Below are positions 33,058 to 43,426 of a stretch of 64,000 nt of DNA, piece by piece. The stretch lies in assembly GCF_033297405.1 (NCBI RefSeq), contig NW_026944228.1, positions 202,488 through 266,487 of the forward strand, in the 5' to 3' direction. The notes below the pieces were generated by a model. The model did no database searches. It had not been told where the DNA came from and worked only from the letters and a program-made list of their open reading frames with translations. The stretch comes from Parathielavia appendiculata (Eukaryota; Ascomycota; Sordariomycetes; Sordariales; Chaetomiaceae). Position numbers and translations under genes: made by a program. Positions within the stretch are counted from its first letter, which is position 1. Each line of letters begins with the position of its first letter.

Positions 33058-33388
33058 ACACAACATGACAACAGTCTTCCAAACAGTTGGCGGCGCCTTC
33101 CAGGTCTCGGCCGCACAATCGGCCTTTGTCAACACCATGCTCAACCGGCTGCCGACGGTGGCGCCCACGGTCAACCCGATGAAGGTGCTGGGCACCGGCG
33201 CGACCATGATCCGCGTCGTCTTCACGCCCGAGGAGGTGCCCGGCATCCTGGTGGCCTACATGGCGGGCATTAAGGTTGCGCTGGCGATTGCCATCGGCGC
33301 GGCTGGTGTCGCGTTTATGGTCAGCTTGTTTAGCAACTTCAGGCGGCTGAACACCGAGGCACTGAAGGGGGCTGGGTCGGCGGCGTAG
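31455..33388 (+). CDS. MFS drug/toxin exporter, DHA2 (14-TM) family
   Basis: Three exons, 31455-31766, 31840-32983 and 33075-33388, encode 589 residues. The hydrophilic N-terminus of about 85 residues is rich in Glu/Ser/Thr. TM1 is LAFSFIVVALVLSIFLVSLD, joined across intron 1 to TIVATAIPRITDEFQ (motif D1 region). Then come WYGSAFFMTVGGFQSTWGKV, the motif-C-like VGRAIAGVGAAGIGSGAY and GPLIGGAFSDHVTWRWCFYI (DHVTWRWCF, typical of fungal 14-TM exporters). Members export toxins, fungicides or secondary metabolites at the plasma membrane. No biosynthetic gene lies next to it, so the substrate is unknown. Intron 2 contains an uninterrupted poly-A tract on the coding strand. Confidence 0.9.
33022..33053 (+). 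repeat. Poly-A tract of 32 bases inside an MFS intron
   Basis: Thirty-two consecutive A bases in intron 2 of the DHA2-type MFS gene (intron 32984-33074), about 20 bases before the 3' splice site AACAG. Length is prone to slippage and to assembly error. Confidence 0.95.
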
Positions 33389-34404
33389 ATGGCGGTGTCA
33401 TATAGAATGTGATTACGGGATTGGGGGTAACGGGTAAATAATTAGGGCATCGGTCGGGTTACTTGTTTGAACGTTTTCAGCAATGACTGGATCATTATGG
33501 TATAGACGGCTGCAGCGTTGTTCTCTCTTGAGCGTAGATGGGATTTGGGTGTTACATTATGACTGGGAAGTCAGGAGTCAGTATAGGAGCGTCCCAGCTG
33601 CGCGTCTTCAATCTACCCAAGCATCTCTTCTTTGCTTGAGCATATTTACTTTACCATCACCCCCCTGCAGCTCTCGAATTTGACGACAGCTTTTCCGATG
33701 ACATTACGTTGCACAAGCAATTGATAACTTAGTGATTGCCTACAGTAGCTCAGCGTTCATCGAGATCCATCCTCCCAGAGCTGCGTAGTAGTACCATCAG
33801 CATCAGCTTGCAGCAAGCCGTCGCTTCACAGCTTGGTTCTGCTTACTCGTCTATCTAACTCTGCTGTCATGTATGGTGTATATGCACATTGTCCTGATCT
33901 ACCTCGATGAATGCAGCTCCCGTCGTCAGAATGCCTCCATTTACGCCTTCAGCCTTACGTACGTTGACAAGAAGCCTTGCTCTTGCTAGTCTTGCAACAC
34001 GAGGTCATCACAGCGCGTGAGATGGCATCGCCAGCTGCGGCCCGCGAGTTATCTGCCCGGCCTGGCCGCTGTCTGAGCTACTGTGAGCTCTCATATGAGT
34101 TAGGACTGCGAGAGGCGAGGTCCATAATTGCCATGTTTTGCTCCCGATGCGCCCACAGCAACACGTTTAACGTCATGGATGCGCCATGTTTGCCGAGCGA
34201 CTTACGCACCGACGCGCACAGCCTCTCAGTGAGGAATCTGGTACCCTGACCTGAGATGCAACCGCTATGACGGTGCGTTGCTAGAACGATGGATCCAGTG
34301 AGCCGGGAAAGTCTATATAAACGGAACCAACCCCTCACAGAAACCAGACCATCTTCCACCCCCGGTTCTCCATCCTTTAGCAAGCCAGCCATCTGCTCCC
34401 AGAA
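33389..34404. other. Intergenic between two MFS genes
   Basis: No gene supported in this 1-kb stretch. A TATATAAA-like element (TCTATATAAACGG) at about 34311-34323 lies about 85 bp before the next start codon and is a plausible core promoter. Confidence 0.45.
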
Positions 34405-36672
34405 ATGGCTGGCTGGAGACACGCGTTTTCCCTCTCGAGCGAGGCCGTCAAGGACGCCACCCCTCCGGGGACTGTGACCCTCATTGGCAAGTTTCTCATC
34501 CCTTCGCTCTCCAGAGGGCCACTGCGGATTCTAATACGGGAGGACAGAACACAGCGTGATCCACCAAAACGGTCGGTACGTGGATCGCGTGGTCCAGTTC
34601 CCGCTGCCGACCCTAAGCCCCGCCGACCCTTTGAACTGGCCGAGCTGGAGGAAGATGGCGTGCATGATGACGGTGGCGTTCTACGCCTTCGTCGCCAACT
34701 TCCTCTCGGCCTCACTGGCCCCAGCCCTCCCGGTCTGGAACAGGGAGTTCCGCCAGGACGTCAGGCCGCTCAGCGACCTGATGCAACTCGTCGCGGTACG
34801 CCCCCTTGTCGGTACTGTAGCCATTGCTGCCCTCTTCGCTGGCCCTATTCCCACAACTCTCCCTCTCGTATTTCTTGCCCTCCTCGCTGCGCTCCTCCGG
34901 GGCGCTTGCGGTTTCGTTGCTGCCCTCTTTGCTGGTCAGGATCTAACAGCTCAGCAGCTCAACGTCCTCGCCCTGGGACTCGGCAACGTCTTTTGGGTCC
35001 CGCTCTCCAACGTGTTTGGACGCCGCCTCGTCCTCGTTGTCTCCACGCTGCTGCTCTCCGTCGCTACGACGACCGGCGTGTTCGTTAAGGGCTTCACCCC
35101 GACCTTGTTCGTCAGGGTTTTTCAAGGTCTCGGGAGCTCAGCATCTGAGACAGTCACGCCGGCTGTCGTTGGAGATTTGTTTTTCGTCCATGAACGCGGA
35201 GGTTGGATGGTAAGCGCCCCGATTTTCGAGATGCAACTCCATTCGGTAACTGACGTGGTCCTTCCTCCCCTCCAGGCATTCTACACGGCATCCCTGGCCA
35301 GCGGCTCCGTCCTCGGCGGCATCACGGGCGGGTACATCGCTAACGGGCTCGGATGGGTTGCGCAGTTCTCGGTCGGAGCAATTCTCACGGGTCTGGCAAG
35401 CGTGGCCACCTTCTTCCTCGTGCCGGAGACCATGTTCGACCGGCCGAAACACGCGCTGCCCGTGCAGCAGCAGCACTGGCAGCAGGCCTCGCTGCAGACA
35501 TTCCAGCCCAACCTGGCCCCGCGAATCTCGGTACCGCCCCGCATCAGCCTCGCCGACCTCCCGTCTGCCCGGTTCACGCTGCCGACAAGATACACGTGGG
35601 CAACCATCATTGCCGTCGCGACGAGGGCCTCTGTGGCGCAGACCGAAGCACCAGTTCCGGCCCCGTCGGCGGCGACACCAGTCCTGTCCGCCTCGATCGT
35701 GACACCGACGCCCGCGAACCAGACCGGCATGACATGGTACGACACGGAATCGTCCCAGACCGAGCTCAGCTCCTGGCCAGGGCCAGGGCGAGGGGGTCAG
35801 CCGGGGCCGAGCCGTCGCAGCGGACCGGTCAGCGGCGAGGGCAGCGGCGAGGGCAGCGGTGCCGAGTACAGCCCGCCGCCCTACACTTTCGCGCAGTCCC
35901 TCAAGTTCAGCCGGTACCGCGGCAACGTCGTCCACCAGTTCATGAAACCGTGGACGACCCTCCTCCTCCCGGCGACCTGGATCGTCATGATGCAGTACGG
36001 CGGCCTCGTCGGCGGCGTGGCGGTCATCTCGACGGTGGGACCGCAGATCCTGAACCACAAACCGTATTTTTGGGGAGGTAACGCCGGGCTGCTGTTTGTT
36101 GGCGCGCTGGTCGGCATCCTGCTCGGCGGGCTCTGCACGGGTCTGCTGGCCGACCGGCAGCTGAAGAGGCTGGCGCGGGACCAGGACCATGGGTTTGCCG
36201 AGCCTGAGGCCAGGATCGGGTTGATGTTGCCGTCGTTGTTGGTTGGGACTTGTGGGCTGCTGGTGTTTGGCTTTTGTGCGCAGTACCCGGGGAGGTACCA
36301 GTGGGTTGGGCTGGAGTTTGCCTATGGGATGGTGGCGTTTGCACTGACGCAGGTGCCGTCCATCTGGTTCGGCTATGTGAGTGATCCCCTGATTTCTATT
36401 GTCTTAAGGCTGTGACTGACCGCTCTCAGCTCATTGACTCGTACGAGCAGCTGGCCAGCGACTGCTTCGTCATGATCTGCATCCTCCGCGCCCTGATTCC
36501 CTTTGCCTGGACCTTCATTGTTGCGCAATGGATGGAGAAGAGCGGCTATCTCGTTCCATTTGCCGGATTCACGGCGATCATGGGCGTGTTTGCTTTGCTC
36601 ACCATCCCTATCATCGTTTGTGGGAAGCGGTTGAGGATCGCCACAACCCGTTATGTGACAAAGAATCAATGA
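34405..36672 (+). CDS. MFS transporter, DHA1-like (12-TM) family
   Basis: Five exons proposed: 34405-34486, 34548-34795, 34958-35209, 35276-36376 and 36430-36672, 641 residues. Intron 1 appears to be GC-AG (GCAAGT..ACAG): it joins TVTLI to EHSVIHQNGRYVDR. Intron 2 is 162 nt, free of stops and in phase, so an unspliced reading is possible; its 3' border could also be three bases earlier (34955). Family marks are PADPLNWPSWRK before TM1, LGLGNVFWVPLSNVFGRR (motif A region), RVFQGLGSSASETVTPAVVG (motif B/C region) and ERGGWMAFYTASLASGSVLG. A long hydrophilic loop rich in Pro/Ser/Gly separates the two halves, as in other members of this fungal family. It should act at the plasma membrane; substrate unknown. 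Confidence 0.86.
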
Positions 36673-36998
36673 GCAAGACGAGCGGATTGTGGTATATGAA
36701 GCGAAAATAGAATGAATCTACAGATGTTGATACCCTGTACCAGGACGGATTCTCGACTGTTAAAGCGCCAGTCGCTTGTTTGTTCTAAGCTGCCTTGGGC
36801 TGCCTCGAGAGAGAGTTGCTGGTCCGGTTGTCGACAAGTACCTGAGTCTTTGGAAGCCACCAGACGTGTTCCAGCTGTGTTATCGCAGCAAGCCATGCGA
36901 GAACGACTAGCTAAAGTCTGACACCACAATCCGGGTCAGGTTCAACGTAGAACGGGCGTGTCTCCACTGGGTCATAGACTTACCCTGTGAAACGCCAA
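36673..36998. other. Intergenic, nothing recognised
   Basis: Downstream region of the MFS gene. Short frames only. Confidence 0.4.
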
Positions 36999-37910
36999 TC
37001 ATGAAAGACGATACCGTCCAAGCTGTCTGCAACACGGCAACCCGATCAGCCTCCTGAGAATATTACCAGATTCCGATGGCGAGACTGAGGAGGATGGGGG
37101 TCGAACCGTACATGGCAATCTTTGGTCATGGACCATTTGAGGACCAGTGACAGCGTCAAGCACGACGCACCGTTGGCTCGAGCATCCTCGTCCTCTGTTT
37201 TCGTCGTTCTCCAACGGAGACGCTGGCGTCGCTTTGGCTGCAGTTCCATTATCCACCGTGGGACCACTGCTCAAGTTTCCAGTCGTGACGATGTCGCCCC
37301 TACTGAGATACTGTTGGGTCCATGGCAACCAGCGGCCGCCCTCATCCTTCTTCAAATGGCTGTAGTCGTGCCAGAGTTCATGGAAAACGGCCCTGGCCTT
37401 GTTGTCCAGCTCGACCACTTCGTGGTACTCGTTGTCTGGGTATCAGCGGTACAGCGCGAAGCCTTGCACGACCTTAAGGGGCAGGATGCTCTTCCACCAC
37501 AGCCTGAGCGCTCGCACCGCCTTCCTGGTCTTCTCAAACAACTGCTCATGGACGACCTTGTCGACCAGAAATCTCTCGCGGCTCGCCCGCTTCTCGTTCA
37601 TCACGCCGACGACGACGTGTGCGAGCTGATAGACGCGGACCTGGAGGGCGTAGCTCGTCTGGCTCTCCAACTCATACAGAGGTCCTTCGTGTGGCGCATC
37701 CTCTCCCCGAGGCCAACAACAAGACGGAAACCCACAGCTAAACGGGGAGGCAATATTCCGGCCCTCGCTATCTGTAGTGTTCCTTTCCGTGTCCCGGCCG
37801 CGCCGGTCATTTGGCGCCAGGTCCTGGCGGGCGCACGCCGCTGGGGAAAACGTGGGAAAGCCAGATCCCCCTATCTGCCACTGGGGCCAGCGAGCCCGCT
37901 GCCGGCGGCT
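36999..37910 (-). pseudogene. Unrecognised 304-codon frame with one internal TGA
   Basis: One minus-strand frame is open from 37910 to a stop at 36999, except for a TGA at 37445-37443. Both halves read like protein: GPLYELESQTSYALQVRVYQ, LVDKVVHEQLFEKTRKAVRA and LKVVQGFALYR before the stop; YPDNEYHEVVELDNKARAVF and HELWHDYSHLKKDEGGRWLP after it. The stop fits CGA (Arg) turned into TGA, since an intron across it would be only about 17 nt. No ATG opens the frame, so the start is either lost or on an upstream exon. I recognise no family; HELWHDYSHL looks like a metal-binding helix only superficially. It could be a decayed accessory gene, or a real gene with unseen splicing. Confidence 0.4.
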
Positions 37911-39380
37911 CTAACGCAGCGGCGTGGCGATAGTCTCTGGCGACGATCGGAGGTCGCTGCGGAGCGGAGGCGCAGCTGAGACTGAAGGGATCGGTGGATT
38001 TGAAGCATGGCGGGCGCTGTCTTGTCCTTCTATGCCGTCTACAACACGATGAGCTGCTGATATTCCTGTGAGTTCGGCCACGGATGGTGAATTCGCAATG
38101 TCAGTGGATAATGGAAGTTGTTGCTGAGCAGAGTGTGATGTTTGTGCACCCACTCAACATGCTGAGCGTCAAGTACATAGTTGGGTAAGCTGAGGCTCCG
38201 GCCGGACAATGAGGGGCCAATAGACCAGGCCGAGAGCTCAGGCTAACCCCCAGCCGGCCGCTGTGCGCGGACGGGATGGCTATGCCGCGTATTACCTCAG
38301 ATTTGATGCCCTGTATAGGAACCTGCTCAATGTAAACGACTCCCGAGAGTCGCTGACAAAGAGCATGCGTATCCGTAGCTGGACGATGAATTGCAACGCC
38401 ATCAATAATGGCTCAGCGATGTACGCATACGACATGCGCTGAACTGTTCTGTTGGCGTCGGATTGATCTCGTCGGAGCTTTCCTTGGGCGGCTTGTCTGA
38501 TCGTTCGAAGCCCCGACGAGCACCGTACAGTAGTACATTGGCCCGTCCAATCCCCAGCTACTGAAGATTTGAATCCACCCCGGACATTGCATCCGCGCAC
38601 TAACCAAGTTTCGGTGATGCCAGTATCCGAGTGATACGGTCCGTGCAGTCCTCGTCGGATAATTCATTTCAAACCATCTATCCGTAGACAGTTCCCAAGT
38701 TTCCGGCTCCAGATTACATACTGCAATATTCCTGTCGCGAGGTTCCTCACGCAGCTCATCCGCCCATTACGATTTGCTCCCAACGCGTTCCAGGTTCACG
38801 TTTGCTTTACACATAGAACGTTCATGGTCATCTACGGAGCAGATTTCTCGAAACAGCCGCAAAAGTTGGATGGACGACTAAGGTGTTATTGGGGCTGAAA
38901 GCAGTTCCTTTTCCTTTTGTTTTCCTTCATCACTTGACGACTGGAAGTTTAATGAATTCTGACTGATGCTGATAAACTCCGATAAACTCGACAACCAGTT
39001 CGGAATGAAGATCATCGACGATTTCTTGCTCACGAGGTTCAAACGAGTGACGGGCCACAAGCTGCACCAGATCGCTTGCTTCGCCCGAGCAGAGTATTTC
39101 TACCGTGGTCTCGAATTGATCCTAATGACTGGCATGAGAAGCATGGACCCTTCTGCACACCGGGCGCGGCCTTAGCTGCGACATTCTGCACATTTGGGCG
39201 CATGATGATACTCCGTACCCCTTTGAGTCAACCAAAAAAAAAAAAGTAAGAAAAAAAAGGGTGCTTGTCTCAGCACAAACATGGTCAGCCCAACTCCGCG
39301 AGGCCAGACAGCCTCCTGCATGAAATGCAAAAGATTGAAGAGGAAGGAAAAAGATACAATTCAATGGTCGACGGGAATTG
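37911..39380. other. Gene-poor region before tRNA-Lys
   Basis: No gene supported across 1.5 kb. Frames are short and AT content is somewhat higher near 38870-39000. A-runs interrupt the sequence at 39235-39260, upstream (in plus coordinates) of the tRNA 3' end, and may serve as the minus-strand Pol III terminator (T-run on that strand). Confidence 0.45.
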
Positions 39381-39482
39381 AGCCCGACGTGGGGGTCGAA
39401 CCCACAACCTTGAGATGAACCCTCTGCATGACATTGTCTCTTGCATAAGAGTCTCACGCTCTACCGATTGAGCTAGCCGGGC
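39381..39482 (-). tRNA. tRNA-Lys (anticodon CUU) with 29-nt intron
   Basis: The minus strand folds as a full cloverleaf. The acceptor is GCCCGGC paired with GTCGGGC (one G-U), followed by discriminator T. The D arm is GCTC-AATCGGTA-GAGC. The anticodon stem TGAGA/TCTCA carries loop CT-CTT-A. The T arm GTGGG-TTCGACC-CCCAC is perfect. A 29-nt intron sits at the canonical place, one base 3' of the anticodon, and leaves a 73-nt mature tRNA. It decodes AAG, the main lysine codon in GC-rich fungi. Internal A and B boxes (TAGCTCAATCGG, GGTTCGACC) are intact. Confidence 0.96.
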
Positions 39483-40557
39483 GAGGCTAATCCAACTGAG
39501 TTGCTGGCTACCGCGCTGAGGGTGAAAATTTGAACGGTGGTGGAGAATCGATTTCGGTGTTTCAGGGAGTCGGGACATGTCGACTGTTGGACCGGTCCAG
39601 CGTGTGGTGGATCCAGGAGGTCCTTGAAGCATCTCCTCAAACCCAAGCAACCCAACACACCGGTCTGAATCATGCATCGTTACGGGAAATGAGAATGAAG
39701 CTATCGTCAGACATAGAAGCCGCATCTCTTGATCTGTCTAGTTCATCGAGTCGAGTAGCTCCTCAATGCTTGCGAATGACAACTCGGCCATGGTCTCCTG
39801 CCAGATCTTGTCAGCCAGCGCCCAGCCGTCGGCACCATACACCTGCCTCGAATATCTGAGAGAAACTTCGTTAGCCAGCAGATCTGGACAGTGCCACGCT
39901 ATTCGAACCACTTACCGAGTGAATCTTCCAATTGTGGATAAAGCACCCGTGTGTCTCCGGCCTCTTCACCGCGGCTCCTGTGTAGGTCGGCGCGTGACAA
40001 TGGAAAATCGGTTGCTCAAAATTGGTACCTGCCCTAACCCATTTCAACTTCCTCTGACGTGCAATATTCCTCGAGGAAGAAGGGGGCGTTTTGGTTCACT
40101 TCCCATTTTCCCACATCGCAGCACATATGGAGCAGTCCACCTGGGCTGTTGTAATAATGGAGCGCCTGAACCTGACATCTACTACCCTTCGCTCATACAA
40201 GCATCCTCCGCGTACACAAGCGCCATTCGCTTGCACAAGTACCCCTTCGCTCACAACGCTATCATTCAAGCCACCAGGAACCGGCACGATGATCTCTCCA
40301 AGGCATCGGGCCGCGCGGTTCGCCAGAACGGCAACGGCGGCATCGCGCCGCTCGCAGCCTACCTCCGAACGCAGCTCCGAGAGTAAGCGAAGCCAGCAGC
40401 CTCGGCTGAAGTAAGACGTTGATTAACAGCGCGGACGCGGGACAACAGAATCTCGAACGCTCACTATGTATGGCGCCGTCACCCGTAGTCTCAACTATCC
40501 GTAGTTGAGGATAGATCCACGAGCAGTTAAAACGGCTTCGATCGGTGAACGCGTTGA
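39483..40557. other. Intergenic or decayed sequence after tRNA-Lys
   Basis: No gene is supported. A 206-codon plus frame at 39766-40386 and an overlapping frame at 40091-40414 have no recognisable features. They could be the upstream remains of the decayed frames that follow at 40558. Confidence 0.35.
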
Positions 40558-41279
40558 ATACACGAACAACACCGAGCCGCCAATGTTTGGGCTTTGTTGG
40601 CCTTCGAGAAGCGCATCATTGGGGCTCGGCAGTTTGTTGAGAGTGTGAAAGAGATCCTGGAAGGCTTCACCGCAACTTCCTTTGTTGGGCTCAACAAGAT
40701 CGATAACACTACAAGTGAAGCCGACATCATGGAGCTCGTCACCACGCTCATCATGAACCCGATCGAGTTCGCCATGGCGCAGATCTAGCTGCCGGAGTCA
40801 TATCGCCTTCGTGTGCGCTGCGAGGTGTGCCCTCGGGATGGTCGCGATGTCCGCGTCGATTAGCTTCTAGAGGTCCGCAGCCCGTCAATTGTCAAAGAAC
40901 GTTGACTGTGATGGAGATGAAGAACTTCGGCGTCGTCAGCAAGCAAATGAGCAATATCATGCCCGCCGGGGTCGCCTCCGTTCAGCAGGCTAGAAACCTC
41001 GCAGCCAACTTGAAAATCCGTTTTCTCAGGGACGCCAAGCAGCTTCTCAAGCAATCCGCAGAATACGCCAGACAGTTTCGAACACGGCACGTTGCCCTGT
41101 GCAACTTCAAAGTCGCCATCTATTTCGACTTTGCCCAGCTGCCCGAGGTACTGGCCGACAACGAGGGGGTAACAGTTAATGAAGAGGGTGGTTCCGTTGG
41201 AGACTTCGTTCTCATGTACCCGCACAAGGACCCGAACATCTTCCATTACGCGCTGCTTGCCTTCTTTAAGATGCGGTGA
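40558..41279 (+). pseudogene. Decayed gene, possible PD-(D/E)XK-like nuclease fragment
   Basis: Two strongly protein-like plus-strand pieces lie in different frames. Piece one (40558-40788, no ATG) reads WALLAFEKRIIGARQFVESV, then TATSFVGLNKIDNTTSEADI. Piece two (ATG 40911 to 41279, 122 codons) reads MEMKNFGVVSKQMSNIMPAG, ARQFRTRHVALCNFKVAIYF and GDFVLMYPHKDPNIFHYALL. Between them the second frame is open back to 40827 but without conserved look. ExK followed by a Gln/Ala helix and a CNFKVAIYFDF strand resembles the layout of PD-(D/E)XK-type domains in fungal accessory proteins; this is inference from pattern only. The change of frame and missing start suggest decay, although an intron near 40790-40900 could join the pieces. 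Confidence 0.4.
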
Positions 41280-41614
41280 CGAATGGATAGAGAGTCTTTA
41301 GATAGACCACCAATGGGGAACCTCGTTGCCTGATAATTGTCTGCATTATTCGTGGCAAGGTCTGACATCTATATCCTTTAGGAAGCGATGGACAGCGACA
41401 GGTTTTATGGGACGTGGGCAATCAGCTAGGTCAAAAGAGGAAGTTCGCAACAAAAAAAGGAGCATCAAGAGCAAGAGCAAGAGGAAGAGGAAGAGGAAGA
41501 GGGCGAAATCACTACCAATATATTGGTTCTGAAAATAACAGGTAGCAATGCTGCGTTAGAACAGAGTACTTGGCACTACTATTCAGTCAACTCGCGCCAT
41601 GTGACCTGATACCC
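41280..41614. other. Intergenic with purine-rich simple repeat
   Basis: No gene. At about 41440-41506 a purine-rich tract contains repeated AAGAGC and GAGGAA units on the plus strand. Confidence 0.5.
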
Positions 41615-42530
41615 TCACACCTCCGCCTTATACTCCTCCTCCGCTGGTGACTTGTAGCTCACTAGGCATGGCACTGATAGTGCAAACAACACTTGAAAAC
41701 CAAAAGTAATCCACTGCAGGACCTGCAGCGTGGTCCCCGACTTGATCAGCACCGAGGCGTGGCTCATGCCGGCAGAGGCGTACTCCAAAGCCCCGGCAGA
41801 TTGGCTCGTAGCAAGGCTGGCCGCAAACACGAGCCCCGTCGACCCAAAAAGCATGCCGTAGGTGACGCGTCGGATAACAGTGCTCCGAATAGGGTGCTCC
41901 CAGCTGGACGGACTCCGGACGTCGCGCTTGAGGAGGATCAGAGCGGCAATGCCCAGCGTGAAGAGCACAGCGGCACCAGCGAGGACGGAAATGAAGGTGC
42001 GAGTTTGTAGGTCGAGCGCCGTGGTGACGAGGTCGATGATTTCGTCACGGCGGGCAGAAGCGGTGCTGTTAGACGAGGAGTTGCGGCTCTGAAGCTCGGG
42101 GAACAAGTTTGCGGCCAGAGTTTCGACGGAACGGCCCGAGGCAGCCTGGCAGCGGGTGCCGTCCTCGTCAATGCCGCAGATTCCGAAGTAGCCGATGCGA
42201 ACCTGAATGGGAGTGTCGGTTGTGTTGTTGTTGGAGCGCAGGGCCACAACGTAAATGTTGGGGATTGCCGGGGATGTCGACACGCATCCTGTCAGGGACA
42301 TGGCTGCAAAGAACGTTAGCAAAAGCAAACGGTGAAGCGAGAAAGAGCACAAACGCATACCATGAAAGACAACGGCCGGGATGATCAAGAGATATGGAGC
42401 ATAACGAAGCATGCTGTATGCTGCCAGCCTGTTAGCACACCTGACTCAATGGGGCAATCAATCTCTCAGACATGGGATTCAACTCACGCTTGAAGTACAT
42501 CTTTGCCAACTTTGTAAGAAACATCTTCAT
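41615..42530 (-). CDS. Fig1-like four-TM membrane protein (Ca2+ regulator/membrane fusion family)
   Basis: Three exons, 42530-42488, 42420-42361 and 42303-41615, give 263 residues. The 67-nt and 57-nt introns have good borders (GTGAGT..GCAG; GTATGC..GCTAAC..GCAG). The second is stop-free and in phase, so unspliced reading would also stay open. The product starts MKMFLTKLAKMYFK and has TM1 (LLIIPAVVFHAMSLTGC). An extracellular loop carries the claudin-like signature GYFGICGIDEDGTRC and N-glycosylation sites. Three further TMs follow (FISVLAGAAVLFTLGIAALI; YGMLFGSTGLVFAASLA; LQWITFGFQVLFALSVP). The G-F-x-x-C...C loop and four-TM layout match Fig1/SUR7-like proteins involved in calcium influx, mating and hyphal fusion. 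Whether it is the true Fig1 orthologue or a paralogue cannot be told here. Confidence 0.8.
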
Positions 42531-43426
42531 CTTGTCAAGATTTCAAACAGGAAAGAAGGTATGAAGAGATGGGGATTCTTAAGCTGTTGGCCAGCAACAA
42601 AGAGACAATGACAGATGACCCGCAACGCCGCGTAATAAAGGAGATAGTAAAAGAAGATTTAGAGATAGTAAGGAAACAATGGTAGCTTCAAGCCAGAGCA
42701 CACAATGGACAATGCGATGGACCAGAGAAAAGAACTCTTCGCTCGTGGAAGACCGTCTTTTAAAGCAAAGCAGCACCGGAACCAGCCGCGGCCTAACTTG
42801 TCGGCCCATGATCGCGATAACGAGTTGGCTGTTTGTAACATCGCGGTTTGCGTTTCGACCCCTGTTCAGTGAACCGATTTGCTAGGAGCGATTGGGGGGA
42901 GCGTTGCACTGGGAAGCGTCGTTTGAGAAACCGCCGACCACTGGACCAGTCAATGCACATGGGGCCACAGACTTGACGGTGAAACCAATTGATTTGTTGG
43001 TGGAAACAAGCGACTCTTTGGAGAGGCGCGATCGCCGGGCGCTTAAACAAAGGATGAAGTCGTGTCAGGGGCGCCAGTCGACTGATCTCAGAGGGCTGGT
43101 CAAATCGCTATTTTAAGCGACGCGACTTCTTGGCACTTGAGTTCCCACTTGCCCGATAAAGAACCAGCAGGGGCCCGCTGACCAATCACGCCGCCATGGG
43201 CTTGCGCTCCCGCTTGAGATTCGCAACCTGCAGTAGTGAGAATGACAACTTCCAAGTCCAATACGGACACTGGTTGGTCAATCTGCCTTCGAGTATCATA
43301 GAAGTTGAGGTCTTAAAGTTGCAATACTCCCCATACACTGCAGGAACACTCATGGAGAACCTCGTCGCACCTGCTCCTCTTCATCCACCACTGACCGGCA
43401 TTTTGGATAACACCACCCCTTCCAAG
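42531..43426. other. Intergenic, promoter of Fig1-like gene and 3' side of peroxidase
   Basis: No gene recognised in 0.9 kb. Short frames on both strands lack features. Confidence 0.4.

Noticed and set aside
35138..36190. 350-codon minus-strand frame
   Set aside because: Antisense to the MFS gene at 34.4 kb with Arg/Asp-rich shadow composition.
31455..36672. Secondary-metabolite cluster around the two MFS exporters
   Set aside because: No polyketide synthase, NRPS, terpene cyclase or tailoring enzyme is encoded nearby; flanks are an aminoacyl-tRNA synthetase and a gene-poor stretch.
37085..37105. GGGGTCGAACCGTAC as a possible tRNA T-arm
   Set aside because: Flanking sequence does not fold into D, anticodon or acceptor stems.
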